Shown: positions 33,668 through 42,090, counted from the first letter of the stretch. The stretch: 49,315 nucleotides of DNA from Cyclobacteriaceae bacterium (GCA_020832305.1 JAFIEV010000024.1:1-49315), one strand, 5' to 3'. Numbers and translations are program-made. Notes: generated by a model not told the origin, from the letters alone.

Positions 33668-34967
33668 TTTTCAAAGGTTTAGGCGCAAAGTTTTTTCCAT
33701 TATCTGTTTTATAAAAAATCAATTGAGCATATTTTCTACTGGGACTGAAATTGAGGTGTAGTTGTAAATCATGAGTACCCATTGGTAATGAATCAAGGGG
33801 AATAAATCCCAGCAGACCTTTTTGATGGTACTGGGTGTAGTGAAACTTACGGTAATTGAGGGTTGGTAAATCTTTCCCATTAATCTTAAATCGATAAAAT
33901 TCACTCATTGCAGATAATTTGAGGGAGTCATTTTCAAGTATTTGCTCTTTTTTCAAGCCACTGAGCCTTTCGAAAGAAAAATAAATCGAATCTTCCAAGG
34001 CAGCTTTATGTGCTACAAAAACTTCCAGTACGTCGTCTGAAACATGAGCCGAAGGAATATGAAGCCAATGACTAATGGTTTTGGGGTTTTTATCGCGGTA
34101 ATATCCGTCAAAGGCAGCAAAACCCATTTTTTCAGGCAAAATGGTACTTTTGTTCACAACAAAATCATCACCCATTTGAAATAGTAAAACATAGTAAATC
34201 AAGAAGATAAACGATACTAAAAAAGTAAAAATCTTCCACCTGTTAAACTCTGAAATTAGCGCATAATAAATACTCCGATAGAGTGTTGCTACGGTCAAAA
34301 AACTCATCACTACATAAATAGGACGATAAACTTTGGCCAACCATTTGATTCTTTTGAACCACCCCAATGTAATAAAGTCTAAAAAGTAAATTCCACCAAA
34401 AATTTGAAGAATAGCATTGATTCCTGTATTCATTAAGTTTTCTGTAAAGCTATTCCTAATAGGAATAAATGAGTAAATAGCAGCAAATATACCCCCCACA
34501 ATCAGTAAATAAGTGAATAAACCCACCACACACATAAAAGCAAAAAAGGTGAGAGAATAGCTGTAGGAGCAAACACGATCCATTTGGATTACCTGCTCAT
34601 CGAAGCTTTGAATTTTTTTGAACTTATTTTGAAAATAGGGTTGGAAATTGAATTTTTTCAGATTGTAGCCTTTCGGAAAAAGATAACTCATTCCGACCAT
34701 CACCACCCATATGGATCGTAAAAAAAGATTAATAATCAAGCCGACAATGAGAAAAAACACACTTGTTTTTAAAAAAGCCGCAAGTACCTCATCCAGGTTT
34801 GCCGTAAAAAAAATGAATGGCCCCCAATCATTAAGATATTGATTGACTCTATCTATTAGTTGTGGAACTTGCAACAAACCAATGAGCACAATTCCCGAAA
34901 TAAGAATTTCTGGCTCCCAGACTACCGATTGTCGGCTTTTAATCCAATCGGATTTTTTATGATTCAT
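33651..34967 (-). CDS. Polytopic membrane protein with C-terminal soluble domain
   Basis: From ATG 34967 the product is about 438 residues (a TTG at 34976 is in frame). About six transmembrane helices span residues 20-265, interrupted by a soluble loop around 100-135 (FNFQPYFQNKFKKIQSF). A C-terminal beta-rich domain follows (about 270-438), probably extracytoplasmic, with GYYRDKNPKTISHWLHIPS. I cannot assign a family. It is the first gene of an overlapping set with transglutaminase-like and S41-like lipoproteins and probably forms the membrane anchor of that system. Confidence 0.7.
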   Translation of the reverse strand: MNHKKSDWIKSRQSVVWEPEILISGIVLIGLLQVPQLIDRVNQYLNDWGPFIFFTANLDEVLAAFLKTSVFFLIVGLIINLFLRSIWVVMVGMSYLFPKGYNLKKFNFQPYFQNKFKKIQSFDEQVIQMDRVCSYSYSLTFFAFMCVVGLFTYLLIVGGIFAAIYSFIPIRNSFTENLMNTGINAILQIFGGIYFLDFITLGWFKRIKWLAKVYRPIYVVMSFLTVATLYRSIYYALISEFNRWKIFTFLVSFIFLIYYVLLFQMGDDFVVNKSTILPEKMGFAAFDGYYRDKNPKTISHWLHIPSAHVSDDVLEVFVAHKAALEDSIYFSFERLSGLKKEQILENDSLKLSAMSEFYRFKINGKDLPTLNYRKFHYTQYHQKGLLGFIPLDSLPMGTHDLQLHLNFSPSRKYAQLIFYKTDNGKNFAPKPLKNEESP

Positions 34968-35103
34968 TTTAACCAAAATTATTTGACAAAATTATGATAA
35001 TTCTCTTCACTTTATACTGATTAACAATTACTTAATATTGGAGAGTCGCAAGTTTTCTGCTGATGTAATATTGCGACTGCTCCAAAGCCATGCTACATAG
35101 TTT

Positions 35104-35757
35104 TTATTTTCCCCGCATACCAAAAGTGTAGCCAATGCTCACATTTACAAAGAAGGGCGTATTGCCCATGCCAATATTATTGGCTTGATGGATTTCATTT
35201 TGCAGGGTGCGTTGATTAAAATATTGCAATGCATTATTCTCTAACGTACTGCCTACGTTGGGCCACCAGCGCATATTAGGTGCTATGGTCAAGCCCTTAA
35301 GGGCATTTTCTTTATTTTCAAAGGGCGTCCAGCGATAATAGGCACCCAAACCGAGTGTATAAGTACTGTACTGCTGGATTTTCCCTTCTGAAGTTTTAAA
35401 TGCATCATCGTAATACATTTCCCAAATATGCCATTTGGGTTCTATGCGCAAATTGAAATTTTTAGTGAAGCGATATCCAATGCCTATACCAGTTGAATGG
35501 GTAATGTTGAAAGCCAAATGCTGATCAGCTGCCTCCCGGTAAACATTTGCACCGGTAAACTCCAATCCAAAACCATGGGAATAATCCACCATCCATTTGT
35601 CCCACCACACATCCACTTCGAAGTTAAAGCCATTGGTAAAAAGGGGTTGTGTCAAACCAAAAACTACACTCACTTCAGCAGTGGATTTTTTTGGTGCCTG
35701 TGCCAAACTCATTTGCGCTACTGCAAATGCCATTAGTGTGAAGATGATCTTTTTCAT
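35104..35757 (-). CDS. Outer-membrane beta-barrel protein
   Basis: The 217-residue precursor has a signal peptide (MKKIIFTLMAFAVAQMSLAQ). Beta-barrel-like alternation follows: FGLTQPLFTNGFNFEVDVWW, GLEFTGANVY, GIGIGYRFTKNFNLRIEPKW, YTLGLGAYYRW and FFVNVSIGYTFG. It resembles small conserved Bacteroidota outer-membrane proteins but cannot be tied to a named family. It is transcribed alone on the minus strand, 136 bp upstream of the transglutaminase/S41 operon. Confidence 0.65.
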   Translation of the reverse strand: MKKIIFTLMAFAVAQMSLAQAPKKSTAEVSVVFGLTQPLFTNGFNFEVDVWWDKWMVDYSHGFGLEFTGANVYREAADQHLAFNITHSTGIGIGYRFTKNFNLRIEPKWHIWEMYYDDAFKTSEGKIQQYSTYTLGLGAYYRWTPFENKENALKGLTIAPNMRWWPNVGSTLENNALQYFNQRTLQNEIHQANNIGMGNTPFFVNVSIGYTFGMRGK

Positions 35758-35864
35758 TGCTTTGTATTTTTTTAATTACACTACAAAGGAAATCCATAGT
35801 CTGAAGGGCAGAAATGACATTTGTCTATTTCGCATTTTGATCTAACAGGATTTTCAGCAGTCGT

Positions 35865-36131
35865 TTAAAACCATATTTTTTGAGCCGCCAGGAAAAACAA
35901 AATGCCTATGCCAAAACAAACATGTACAATAAGCCAGGTTCGTTGCCAAAGCGGTCGTTCACTCCAGGTTTGCTTTTGGTAAAAAGGGTCAAAAGCCAGT
36001 GCAAGATTGAGTGTGATTACCCCTGACATAAAATCATTAAACACAAAAAAATGCAAAAGCGAAACCAGTACCAAAGCAGCATAGAGCAAAGGATTAAACC
36101 TGAGAGCAGATTTACTTCTGTAGAAATTCAT
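35865..36131 (-). CDS. Small three-helix membrane protein
   Basis: The 88-residue protein has three predicted membrane helices (about 12-30, 31-48 and 66-84) around a conserved-looking LALAFDPFYQKQTWSERPLWQR segment (shown here in parts). The charged DPFxQK...WxxRPxWQR loop suggests a protein-protein contact. Its function is unknown. It stands alone with no operon partner. Confidence 0.6.
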   Translation of the reverse strand: MNFYRSKSALRFNPLLYAALVLVSLLHFFVFNDFMSGVITLNLALAFDPFYQKQTWSERPLWQRTWLIVHVCFGIGILFFLAAQKIWF

Positions 36132-36253
36132 ATCCTTTTTTCCACAAACTGTTGATTTTCAAAGAAGAATGGAACGGCGATTACGGTTGTGCAGGAAAAT
36201 GAGGACGAATGAAGAATAAGTTATTTTAAATTGCCACTGATGTTATATTTTAT

Positions 36254-36308
36254 GCCACGAATACACGAATGGACACTAATCTATTTGAGTACATCCGTGT
36301 ATTCATGG
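36254..36308. repeat. Hairpin repeat copy flanking GxxExxY (3' side)
   Basis: The left arm 36254-36280 begins GCCACGAATACACGAATGG. The right arm 36290-36308 ends GTGTATTCATGG. They pair over about 17 bp with two mismatches, and more weakly beyond. The left arm is identical over all 27 bp to 36805-36831 on the other side of the GxxExxY gene. It ends 2 bp after the gene's stop codon, so it could serve as a terminator. Confidence 0.8.
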
Positions 36309-36310
36309 TT

Positions 36311-36691
36311 TTAAAAAAGTCTTTTATATTCCAACTTGCCTCTTCCAAAATTGACCAATAAGCCTAGTTTATTTCCAGAAACTTTTAGGTAATTGATGGT
36401 TCGTGCAATGTGTTCTTCTGTCAAGATTGATACACATTTGACCTCCAATATGATTTTGTTTTCTACTACAAAGTCTGCATAAAAATTATGAGGAAGTAAA
36501 ACCCCTCTAAACCAGACCTCATATTCTTTTTCTCTTTCAAAGGGAATTCCATCCTGTTTGAAAACCAATTCCAAAGCATCTTTATACACGATTTCCAAAA
36601 ATCCATGGCCCAATTCATTATGCACCTCCATGCATTTTCCAATGATGCGGTAAGATTCTTCTTTGTAAATCAGATTTGTTTCCATATTCAT
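36311..36691 (-). CDS. GxxExxY family protein (PD-(D/E)XK nuclease fold)
   Basis: The 126-residue protein carries the name-giving motif GHGFLEIVYKDAL and a nuclease-fold core YADFVVENKIILEVKCV, the D...ExK arrangement of PD-(D/E)XK enzymes. A helix ending KLGLLVNFGRGKLEYKR follows. GxxExxY proteins are widespread in Bacteroidota and related phyla, often as isolated accessory genes; the function is unproven. It is closely flanked by two copies of the same hairpin repeat (36254-36308 and 36802-36874), and a broken Crp/Fnr fragment lies just outside, suggesting insertion of the repeat-gene unit. Confidence 0.9.
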   Translation of the reverse strand: MNMETNLIYKEESYRIIGKCMEVHNELGHGFLEIVYKDALELVFKQDGIPFEREKEYEVWFRGVLLPHNFYADFVVENKIILEVKCVSILTEEHIARTINYLKVSGNKLGLLVNFGRGKLEYKRLF

Positions 36692-36801
36692 AATTGCTAC
36701 TTATGCACTAATTTTCACCAATAAAAGTATAAAATCTGTATTTATTATTGAATCAGTGGCAAAAAAAGTAATTAGATTACTATTATATTTTCAATTTAAT
36801 G

Positions 36802-36874
36802 AACGCCACGAATACACGAATGGACACTAATAAAAGTAATAATTATTCGTGTACATCCATGTATTTGTGGCGTT
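36802..36874. repeat. Hairpin repeat copy flanking GxxExxY (5' side)
   Basis: The left arm 36802-36831 (begins AACGCCACGAATACACG) and right arm 36845-36874 (ends GTATTTGTGGCGTT) are near-perfect 30-bp inverted copies with a 13-bp loop. The 27 bp at 36805-36831 recur exactly at 36254-36280, as a direct repeat 551 bp apart bracketing the GxxExxY gene. It starts about 111 bp upstream of that gene and lies 5 bp after the Crp/Fnr fragment. Confidence 0.85.
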
Positions 36875-36879
36875 GAAAA

Positions 36880-37059
36880 TCAGTTCCTCTGCGCTCTAAT
36901 GCGACTGAGGTGACGTGGAGTGATGCCCAGCATAGAAGCGATGTATTTGTCGGGGACTTCCAGATTGAATCGAGGATAGTTTTCCAGCAACCAATGGTAG
37001 CGCTCTTCGGCTGTTTTGGCAATGGTAATAAAAATCTTTCTATCATTACCTGTTTCACT
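36880..37059 (-). pseudogene. Crp/Fnr regulator, C-terminal fragment
   Basis: A start-less frame ending at TGA 36880-36882 encodes IAKTAEERYHWLLENYPRFN followed by VPDKYIASMLGITPRHLSRI. This is the helix-turn-helix end of a Bacteroidota Crp/Fnr regulator, close to the intact protein at 24132-24704. The cyclic-nucleotide-binding half is absent. The hairpin repeat beside GxxExxY begins 5 bp downstream, so the truncation and repeat may be linked. Confidence 0.75.
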
Positions 37060-37121
37060 TTAAGATTATCAGGTAAACTTAGGAAAATTCTATAATTCAG
37101 AATTTATCATTGTCTATAAAA

Positions 37122-37149
37122 AAAAGCCGATGTATGAAGACCGGCTTTT
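37122..37149 (-). terminator. Bidirectional terminator
   Basis: AAAAGCCG (37122-37129) pairs with CGGCTTTT (37142-37149) across a 12-bp loop, with A and T runs on the outer sides, so it can work in both directions. It follows the DUF4142 gene and the small reading frame 37175-37261 on the minus strand. Confidence 0.65.
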
Positions 37150-37174
37150 CATTTATTTGTATTGGGTAAAATAA

Positions 37175-37261
37175 TTATACATTTTCTAAGGCATCACGCA
37201 GTGCAATCGTATTAATGTGATCTGCCTTTAGTAAAACGCATTTTGCATTCCCCATATACAT
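37175..37261 (-). CDS. Possible small protein (28 aa)
   Basis: ATG 37261 opens MYMGNAKCVLLKADHINTIA, continues for eight more residues and ends TAA 37175-37177. It lies between the stop of the DUF4142 gene and a clear terminator, so it would be on the same transcript. No family is recognised. It may be a true small protein or chance coding. Confidence 0.3.
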   Translation of the reverse strand: MYMGNAKCVLLKADHINTIALRDALENV

Positions 37262-37277
37262 ATTTATCTGATGTTCA

Positions 37278-37859
37278 CTATATTTTAGCACATTCTTCTT
37301 TGCATTTTTCTGCATGCTCAAGATGCGTCCTTAGTAATGGCAGTGACTTCTGTGCCCAATTTCTAATATCTGGGTCTTTACTGTCAGAAGCTGCTTTTTC
37401 ATACTGTTTAATAGCATCTTTATGTGTGCTAACCATCATGTCACTATATGCTTTACCAAAATCATTTCCCGATTTTTCATTTAATTTTTTGTGCGCATCT
37501 TTACTGTCCTGGGTCTGTGCTGCTGGCAAGGTTACATTTTTTGATTTTGCCAATGCATTTAATTCTACATGCGATTTTGCATGCTCTGTTTCCATAGTTT
37601 TGCCCAATTCTTTTACATGATCATTGGTGCCCTTTTGTTGAGCTAATTGCCCCAGGCTAATTTTTTCCATGTTGATCGCAGCGGCATTCACCAGAAATTG
37701 AGCATCTTTTTCTTTGTCTCGGTTATCGAATCTTTCTTCATTTCTTTTTTCGGCAACAACCTTTGCATCTTTGGGCTTATTGTCCGTACAAGATAATGCT
37801 CCTATCATAACAGTTATGATAAGTGTAGCTTTTAAGAATGATGTTCTAAATTTTTCCAT
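37278..37859 (-). CDS. DUF4142 lipoprotein
   Basis: The 193-residue protein has a lipobox (MIGALSC). A ferritin-like four-helix domain follows: DAQFLVNAAAINMEKISLGQ, VKELGKTMETEHAKSHVEL, KSGNDFGKAYSDMMVSTHKD and WAQKSLPLLRTHLEHAEK. This matches DUF4142, a family of envelope or periplasmic proteins often induced by stress and linked to survival. Several His and Glu residues sit in positions where ferritin-like folds bind metal, but no ligand set can be proven. A small frame and terminator follow. Confidence 0.88.
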   Translation of the reverse strand: MEKFRTSFLKATLIITVMIGALSCTDNKPKDAKVVAEKRNEERFDNRDKEKDAQFLVNAAAINMEKISLGQLAQQKGTNDHVKELGKTMETEHAKSHVELNALAKSKNVTLPAAQTQDSKDAHKKLNEKSGNDFGKAYSDMMVSTHKDAIKQYEKAASDSKDPDIRNWAQKSLPLLRTHLEHAEKCKEECAKI

Positions 37860-37876
37860 TTTTTTGATTGTTTAAT

Positions 37877-37898
37877 ATTTGAATTTACTGATTCAAAT
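37877..37898. promoter_or_regulatory. Inverted repeat upstream of DUF4142
   Basis: ATTTGAAT (37877-37884) and ATTCAAAT (37891-37898) form a perfect inverted repeat with a 6-bp spacer, 18 bp before the DUF4142 start. Its position suits an operator, but the AT-rich arms reduce confidence. Confidence 0.35.
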
Positions 37899-38259
37899 AA
37901 TTGGTGGTTGATAAGTTGATTGCTATAATTATGTATAGATCTTTTGGATACAAAATTGATGCGCTTTTTATGATTTCGCGTTATACAATATTTTAAAAAA
38001 ATTACATAACTCACAGAATAAGAAACATTTTAGCACAGGCAGCCTGTATTTCACTCTACACTTTTACTTTCGGGGAGAATGGGAGGATTTTAGAAATTAC
38101 AGTAATAAGATATTTGGCAGGGCATGAAATCATGAAGCAGCATTACCTGCTCACAAATCAGAATCGGAGGAATTTTATCTTTACCGGGAATTATTTATTC
38201 AAAATCAATTTACTAAGGTTTATTAAAATTTCTTTCTATCGATCTAAATAGTATTACGT
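37899..38259. other. Intergenic region between DUF4142 and the LytTR operon
   Basis: This 361-bp AT-rich stretch lies between the DUF4142 promoter side and the 3' end of the response-regulator gene. I see no coding frame, RNA gene or strong terminator in it. Confidence 0.4.
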
Positions 38260-38982
38260 TTACACCCCTGCTACCTCCCGAAATTTCACACTTTGTCGCT
38301 GGCTCAGATCAATTTTATGGCCACTTTTCAGCTCAATCAAAAGGGTACTATTGAAATAGGGATCGATTTTTTTCACATAGTTCAAATTGAAAATATATTG
38401 CCGGTTGGCGCGAAAAAAAACGTTTTCAGGTAATCTGTTTTCCATGTAGGTTAATGATTTGTGTAGCATCGGCTTCTTATCTTCAAAATGGACTTTTACG
38501 TAATTCCCTTCGCTTTCAAGCAGGAAAACATATGCGATCGGCACGAAATAGCACTTTTCGCCATCTTTGATAAAAATGCGCTTGTCTAAGGTAAGCCGCT
38601 CCTCTTTGGCTTTCTGACTTTCTTTTTCGTTGCGTTTTTCCAGACGCTTAATGGCCTCTGCTAATCGATCTGGATTAACAGGCTTAAGTAAATAATCGAG
38701 CGCATTTACTTCAAATGCCTTAATGGCATATTCATCATATGCCGTTACAAAAATCACTTCCGGGATCTCATCCAGGTTTTCGAGCAGTTCAAATCCATTT
38801 ATGCCCGGCATATTGATATCCAGAAAAATCAGATCAGGTTTCAAGGCATTGGTCATTTGCAAGGCTTCAGAAGCTTTTTCGCTTTTTCCCAGGATCTCGA
38901 TTTGCGGGAAGCCAAGAAGCATCACTTCCAATTCGGCTATGGCCAATGCTTCATCGTCTATAATCACTGCTTTAATGCTCAT
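38260..38982 (-). CDS. LytTR family response regulator
   Basis: The 240-residue protein has a receiver domain (1-120) with acidic pair Asp9-Asp10, phospho-acceptor Asp55 (LIFLDINMPG) and Lys100 (YLLKP). A LytTR DNA-binding domain follows (about 135-236; FIKDGEKCYFVPIAYVFLLE, read as strand motifs, and ENVFFRANRQYIFNLNYVKK). It is the last gene of a three-gene unit and overlaps the upstream pseudokinase-like gene by 4 bp (ATGA). Its target promoter is not known; the ABC/M1 transport genes on the same strand are candidates. Confidence 0.93.
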   Translation of the reverse strand: MSIKAVIIDDEALAIAELEVMLLGFPQIEILGKSEKASEALQMTNALKPDLIFLDINMPGINGFELLENLDEIPEVIFVTAYDEYAIKAFEVNALDYLLKPVNPDRLAEAIKRLEKRNEKESQKAKEERLTLDKRIFIKDGEKCYFVPIAYVFLLESEGNYVKVHFEDKKPMLHKSLTYMENRLPENVFFRANRQYIFNLNYVKKIDPYFNSTLLIELKSGHKIDLSQRQSVKFREVAGV

Positions 38983-40058
38983 TTTATCGTGTTTTTTGGA
39001 AATTCCAGTGTACTGAGAACACTTTCATCATTTGCATTTTCGATGTATAATCTTGCTTTGTCCCCGTAAATCTTTTCAAGTCTTATTTTAAAGTTTTCCA
39101 TGCCTTGTGACAATTGGTTTGCGGAGTGGGTTGTTTTAATAAGACTGAGGCAAAATTGAATATTATCATCGTTTAAATTTCCTCTCAGATTTAATTCCCC
39201 TCCATTTTCCTGTTTTTCGATACCATTACGGATTGCGTTTTCTGCCAAATTGAGCAGGACTGCAGTCGGTATTTTCTCATTGAGCATGAATTCATCCATA
39301 TCAACCGTGAATGCCAGGCGAGCTCCCAACCTGAGTTTTTCCAATTCTACATATTTATTGAGCTCTGAAAGCTCTTCATGCACACTCACCAGAGAATTTT
39401 TGTTGTAATTAAGGGAATAACGAAGTAATTCACTCAACTTAATTATGCCATCCCTTGCTTTTTCTTTATTATTCAGTACCAATGCTTTGATACTGCTTAA
39501 GCTTTGAAACAAAAATTGTGGATTCAATTGGGTTTTCAGGAGCTCTAACTCTGCTATTTTGGCATTATTTTCAGCTTCCAAATTGGCTCTTTGCAGTTTA
39601 TTGTTACGCAGTAAGATGTGATAAAGGTAATAGATGGTAATCCAAACAACCACGTATCTGGCAATGTTCATAAACTGAGGTCCAAGAACCCATAATGTTT
39701 CTTCAATCGACATCTTGAGTATAGAATATTTTCCAAAAATGGAGATCAGTCTTCCGAGAATTACCATCAAGAGACTTATTAATGCTACATCCAGCAAGGC
39801 TTTAATCCAGATTTTCCCTAGTCCACGTTCAAAGGTAGATTTCTGTATAAATAAAGTTTTGTAAAAATGGGTTGTAAATAAGCCGATTACTGAGAAAACC
39901 CCAAAAGAATAAAAGTATCGCCAATGAAATTCCCCCTGGATAAAAAATGTAAAATTAAAAATCTCAATAACCATTAAAGAAACCCAACCGACCAACTGGA
40001 GCAACCAGTAGAGCTTTCCTTGGGTTTTATAACTGATTTGCGTGCTATGTATCTCCAT
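38979..40058 (-). CDS. LytS-type sensor kinase homologue lacking the H-box histidine
   Basis: From ATG 40058 the product is 359 residues: four N-terminal transmembrane helices (about 16-145), a short coiled coil and a His_kinase-type module. The H-box reads KTQLNPQFLFQSLSSIKALV, with Gln181 where all active LytS-like kinases have the phospho-acceptor His. The N-box is partly altered (NLAENAIRNGI) and the GxGL nucleotide loop is gone (QGMENFKIRL). It is therefore probably a pseudokinase. It starts 1 bp after the stop of the intact kinase gene and overlaps the response regulator, so it may act as a heterodimer partner or signal modulator. Confidence 0.88.
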   Translation of the reverse strand: MEIHSTQISYKTQGKLYWLLQLVGWVSLMVIEIFNFTFFIQGEFHWRYFYSFGVFSVIGLFTTHFYKTLFIQKSTFERGLGKIWIKALLDVALISLLMVILGRLISIFGKYSILKMSIEETLWVLGPQFMNIARYVVVWITIYYLYHILLRNNKLQRANLEAENNAKIAELELLKTQLNPQFLFQSLSSIKALVLNNKEKARDGIIKLSELLRYSLNYNKNSLVSVHEELSELNKYVELEKLRLGARLAFTVDMDEFMLNEKIPTAVLLNLAENAIRNGIEKQENGGELNLRGNLNDDNIQFCLSLIKTTHSANQLSQGMENFKIRLEKIYGDKARLYIENANDESVLSTLEFPKNTIK

Positions 40059-40059
40059 A

Positions 40060-41130
40060 TCAAGTATAATGCAATTGAATTGGGTATATAACACTTACCA
40101 GTACCTCCTCATGGCTGTAATTCATCAGATTCAATTGGGCCTGCGTGCCGAAAAGGTTTTTCAATCTGCTTCTCACATTTTTCAATCCAATACCTTTGAG
40201 GTTATCTGCTTTTAATTGTCCTGTATTAAGCACTTCAATGCGAAGATGTGTATCTTCAAGCTTGCTGATAACTTTTATTTTGCCCCCATCGGGCAATTGT
40301 GCAATGCCATGCTTGATTGCATTTTCGGCCAGAGTAAGTATTAAGGCGGGGGGTACCTGCATATCCATAACCGTCGCATTTATATCAAATTGAAAGGAAA
40401 GTCTTTGGCCAAACCTGATTTTTTCCAATTCCAGGTACTTTTCCACCTTATAAATTTCTTCTTTCATAGTAATGAGAGGCATCTTTTCATAGCTCAAAGA
40501 GAAATATAAGAGCTCACTCAACTTCACGATGGCATCGCGCGCCTTATCTCCATCGATCAGTACCAGGGCTTTTATACTATTGAGTGCATTAAATAAAAAA
40601 TGGGGATTGAGTTGGGTTTTGAGCAGCTCCAATTCGGTCGTGGTTAATAGATTATCCATTTGAAGTTTTTCAGCCGTAATCTCCCTGTTTCGCTCCAGTA
40701 TTTTGTACATATAGTAAATGATGATCCAGACAATGATATAGCGCCCTTGATTCATGATTCGTCCTGCTATTTCCAGGATCGCCGTGGAGACCTGGCTCTG
40801 TTCTATTCTGAAACCGGTAAACAGAGACGGACTCAATATAATGCATGTGATAATTAAACTGATGTTGAAAGTATCCAACAAACCTTTCATCCAAAGTCTT
40901 CTTAATGGTTGTTGAAATGTGGATGGTTTTATAAAAAGGACTTTATAAAAATGAGAAACCAATAAGCCATAGAGTGCCTGCCGTCCAAATGAGCTGACAT
41001 ATACCCATTGAAATCCATCAGTTAGCACAAAGGTATAATTAATGGTTTCTACCACCACAATGGTTGACCATCCCAGCACCTGACAGAGCCAGTAGGTTTG
41101 TCTTTTGGTCAGGTTGATTTTTTGCTTCAT
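40060..41130 (-). CDS. LytS-type sensor histidine kinase
   Basis: The 356-residue protein has four N-terminal membrane helices (about 14-145) and an intact catalytic module. H-box TQLNPHFLFNALNSIKAL carries His177, N-box LTLAENAIKHGI lies near 265, and the G-box KGIGLKNVRSRLKN near 312. It should autophosphorylate and signal to the LytTR regulator. A paralogous gene with a broken active site follows immediately. The two membrane domains align well in length, consistent with a duplication. Confidence 0.92.
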   Translation of the reverse strand: MKQKINLTKRQTYWLCQVLGWSTIVVVETINYTFVLTDGFQWVYVSSFGRQALYGLLVSHFYKVLFIKPSTFQQPLRRLWMKGLLDTFNISLIITCIILSPSLFTGFRIEQSQVSTAILEIAGRIMNQGRYIIVWIIIYYMYKILERNREITAEKLQMDNLLTTTELELLKTQLNPHFLFNALNSIKALVLIDGDKARDAIVKLSELLYFSLSYEKMPLITMKEEIYKVEKYLELEKIRFGQRLSFQFDINATVMDMQVPPALILTLAENAIKHGIAQLPDGGKIKVISKLEDTHLRIEVLNTGQLKADNLKGIGLKNVRSRLKNLFGTQAQLNLMNYSHEEVLVSVIYPIQLHYT

Positions 41131-41145
41131 TAACTAATTCATATA

Positions 41146-41153
41146 CAAATATA
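41146..41153 (-). promoter_or_regulatory. Possible -7 box of the kinase-regulator operon
   Basis: On the minus strand this reads TATATTTG, matching TAnnTTTG, and ends 16 bp before the kinase ATG. The 5' leader would be very short. No clear TTG -33 was found at the ideal distance. Confidence 0.4.
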
Positions 41154-41366
41154 TACCGCATAACCAAAGTAATAAATCCTGTTCAGTCTGTTTTTGTTTT
41201 TGCTACTCATGACATTTATTCATCAGGTCAGATATTAATTGCTGATTCGCCTCTGAATCTGGCTTCTTCTCATCACCTTATCCTGATACTGTGCAAATGA
41301 GAAATCATGCTCAGCCCAATGAAATTAAGCTGGATAGATTCAAAACAAAACCCTTTTTTAATTTCT

Positions 41367-41879
41367 TCATGCTGTAGTTAGTAAAATATAAGTTGTGAAA
41401 TCCATCTCACTTTCAAACATTTGAAGCAAAAGTGCCATGCCCAGACTCAGCAAAAAGAGTAGCTTGTCGGTGAACATTTCTCTTTTGTGAAGTATCAGTT
41501 TGGGGATTGATTGGCCGGAAGTTGTATCAATATGATAGGAGATTATTTTCTCTCCATATCTCAAATCTTTAATGTCAAAGCTAAATTTAGGCAGGGTTTT
41601 ATAACTGCATTCAAAAACGCTGCCGTCATTGAAGCGGGCTTTACCTTTTCCACTCCAAAATCCAAATTTTAATTCCATCAGTTGTTCATTTCGTTCATTC
41701 ACAATTTTCCATTGGGTAGTCCATATTGATTTCTGAATAAACCGAAAGCTGCGTGACTCTAAATAGAATGAACGTACTCCCTGCTTATTTGGACCTAAAC
41801 TTACCAAATGGTCTTCTCCACAGGTCAAGTGCCAGGTGTCCGCTTCTTTTTTCCATTGTATACTGCTTTCTAATCTCAT
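41367..41879 (-). CDS. Conserved hypothetical, beta-rich with C-terminal membrane anchor
   Basis: The 170-residue protein has no signal peptide. It has a beta-strand-rich body (about 10-135) with alternating aromatic and charged residues, for example SFRFIQKSIWTTQWKIVNE and FWSGKGKARFNDGSVFE. A C-terminal hydrophobic helix lies at about 138-158. The antiparallel strand pattern recalls the LURP-one/tubby-like barrel, but I am unsure. It lies between the terminator after the ABC/M1 genes and the kinase operon, so it is likely transcribed alone. Confidence 0.55.
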   Translation of the reverse strand: MRLESSIQWKKEADTWHLTCGEDHLVSLGPNKQGVRSFYLESRSFRFIQKSIWTTQWKIVNERNEQLMELKFGFWSGKGKARFNDGSVFECSYKTLPKFSFDIKDLRYGEKIISYHIDTTSGQSIPKLILHKREMFTDKLLFLLSLGMALLLQMFESEMDFTTYILLTTA

Positions 41880-42090
41880 AATTCTGAAATAATCAGGTTG
41901 TTTTACAAAGCTTTAAAAAGCGTGATTGCAAAAACAGCTTTTATACAAGAACGCAGGATTTATGGGATGTATAAGTTTAACATTGAATCTAACGGAGATG
42001 CTTCATTTTTCGAATTGGCAATGGGTTGGCACTTTGACTTAAATAGAGGTTCATTGTGAAGGACACTTCCTATACCACTTCTTTAAAAGC

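Noticed and set aside
36232-36874. CRISPR-like array
   Set aside because: There are only two repeat copies 551 bp apart and each is a hairpin; no regular spacers or cas genes.
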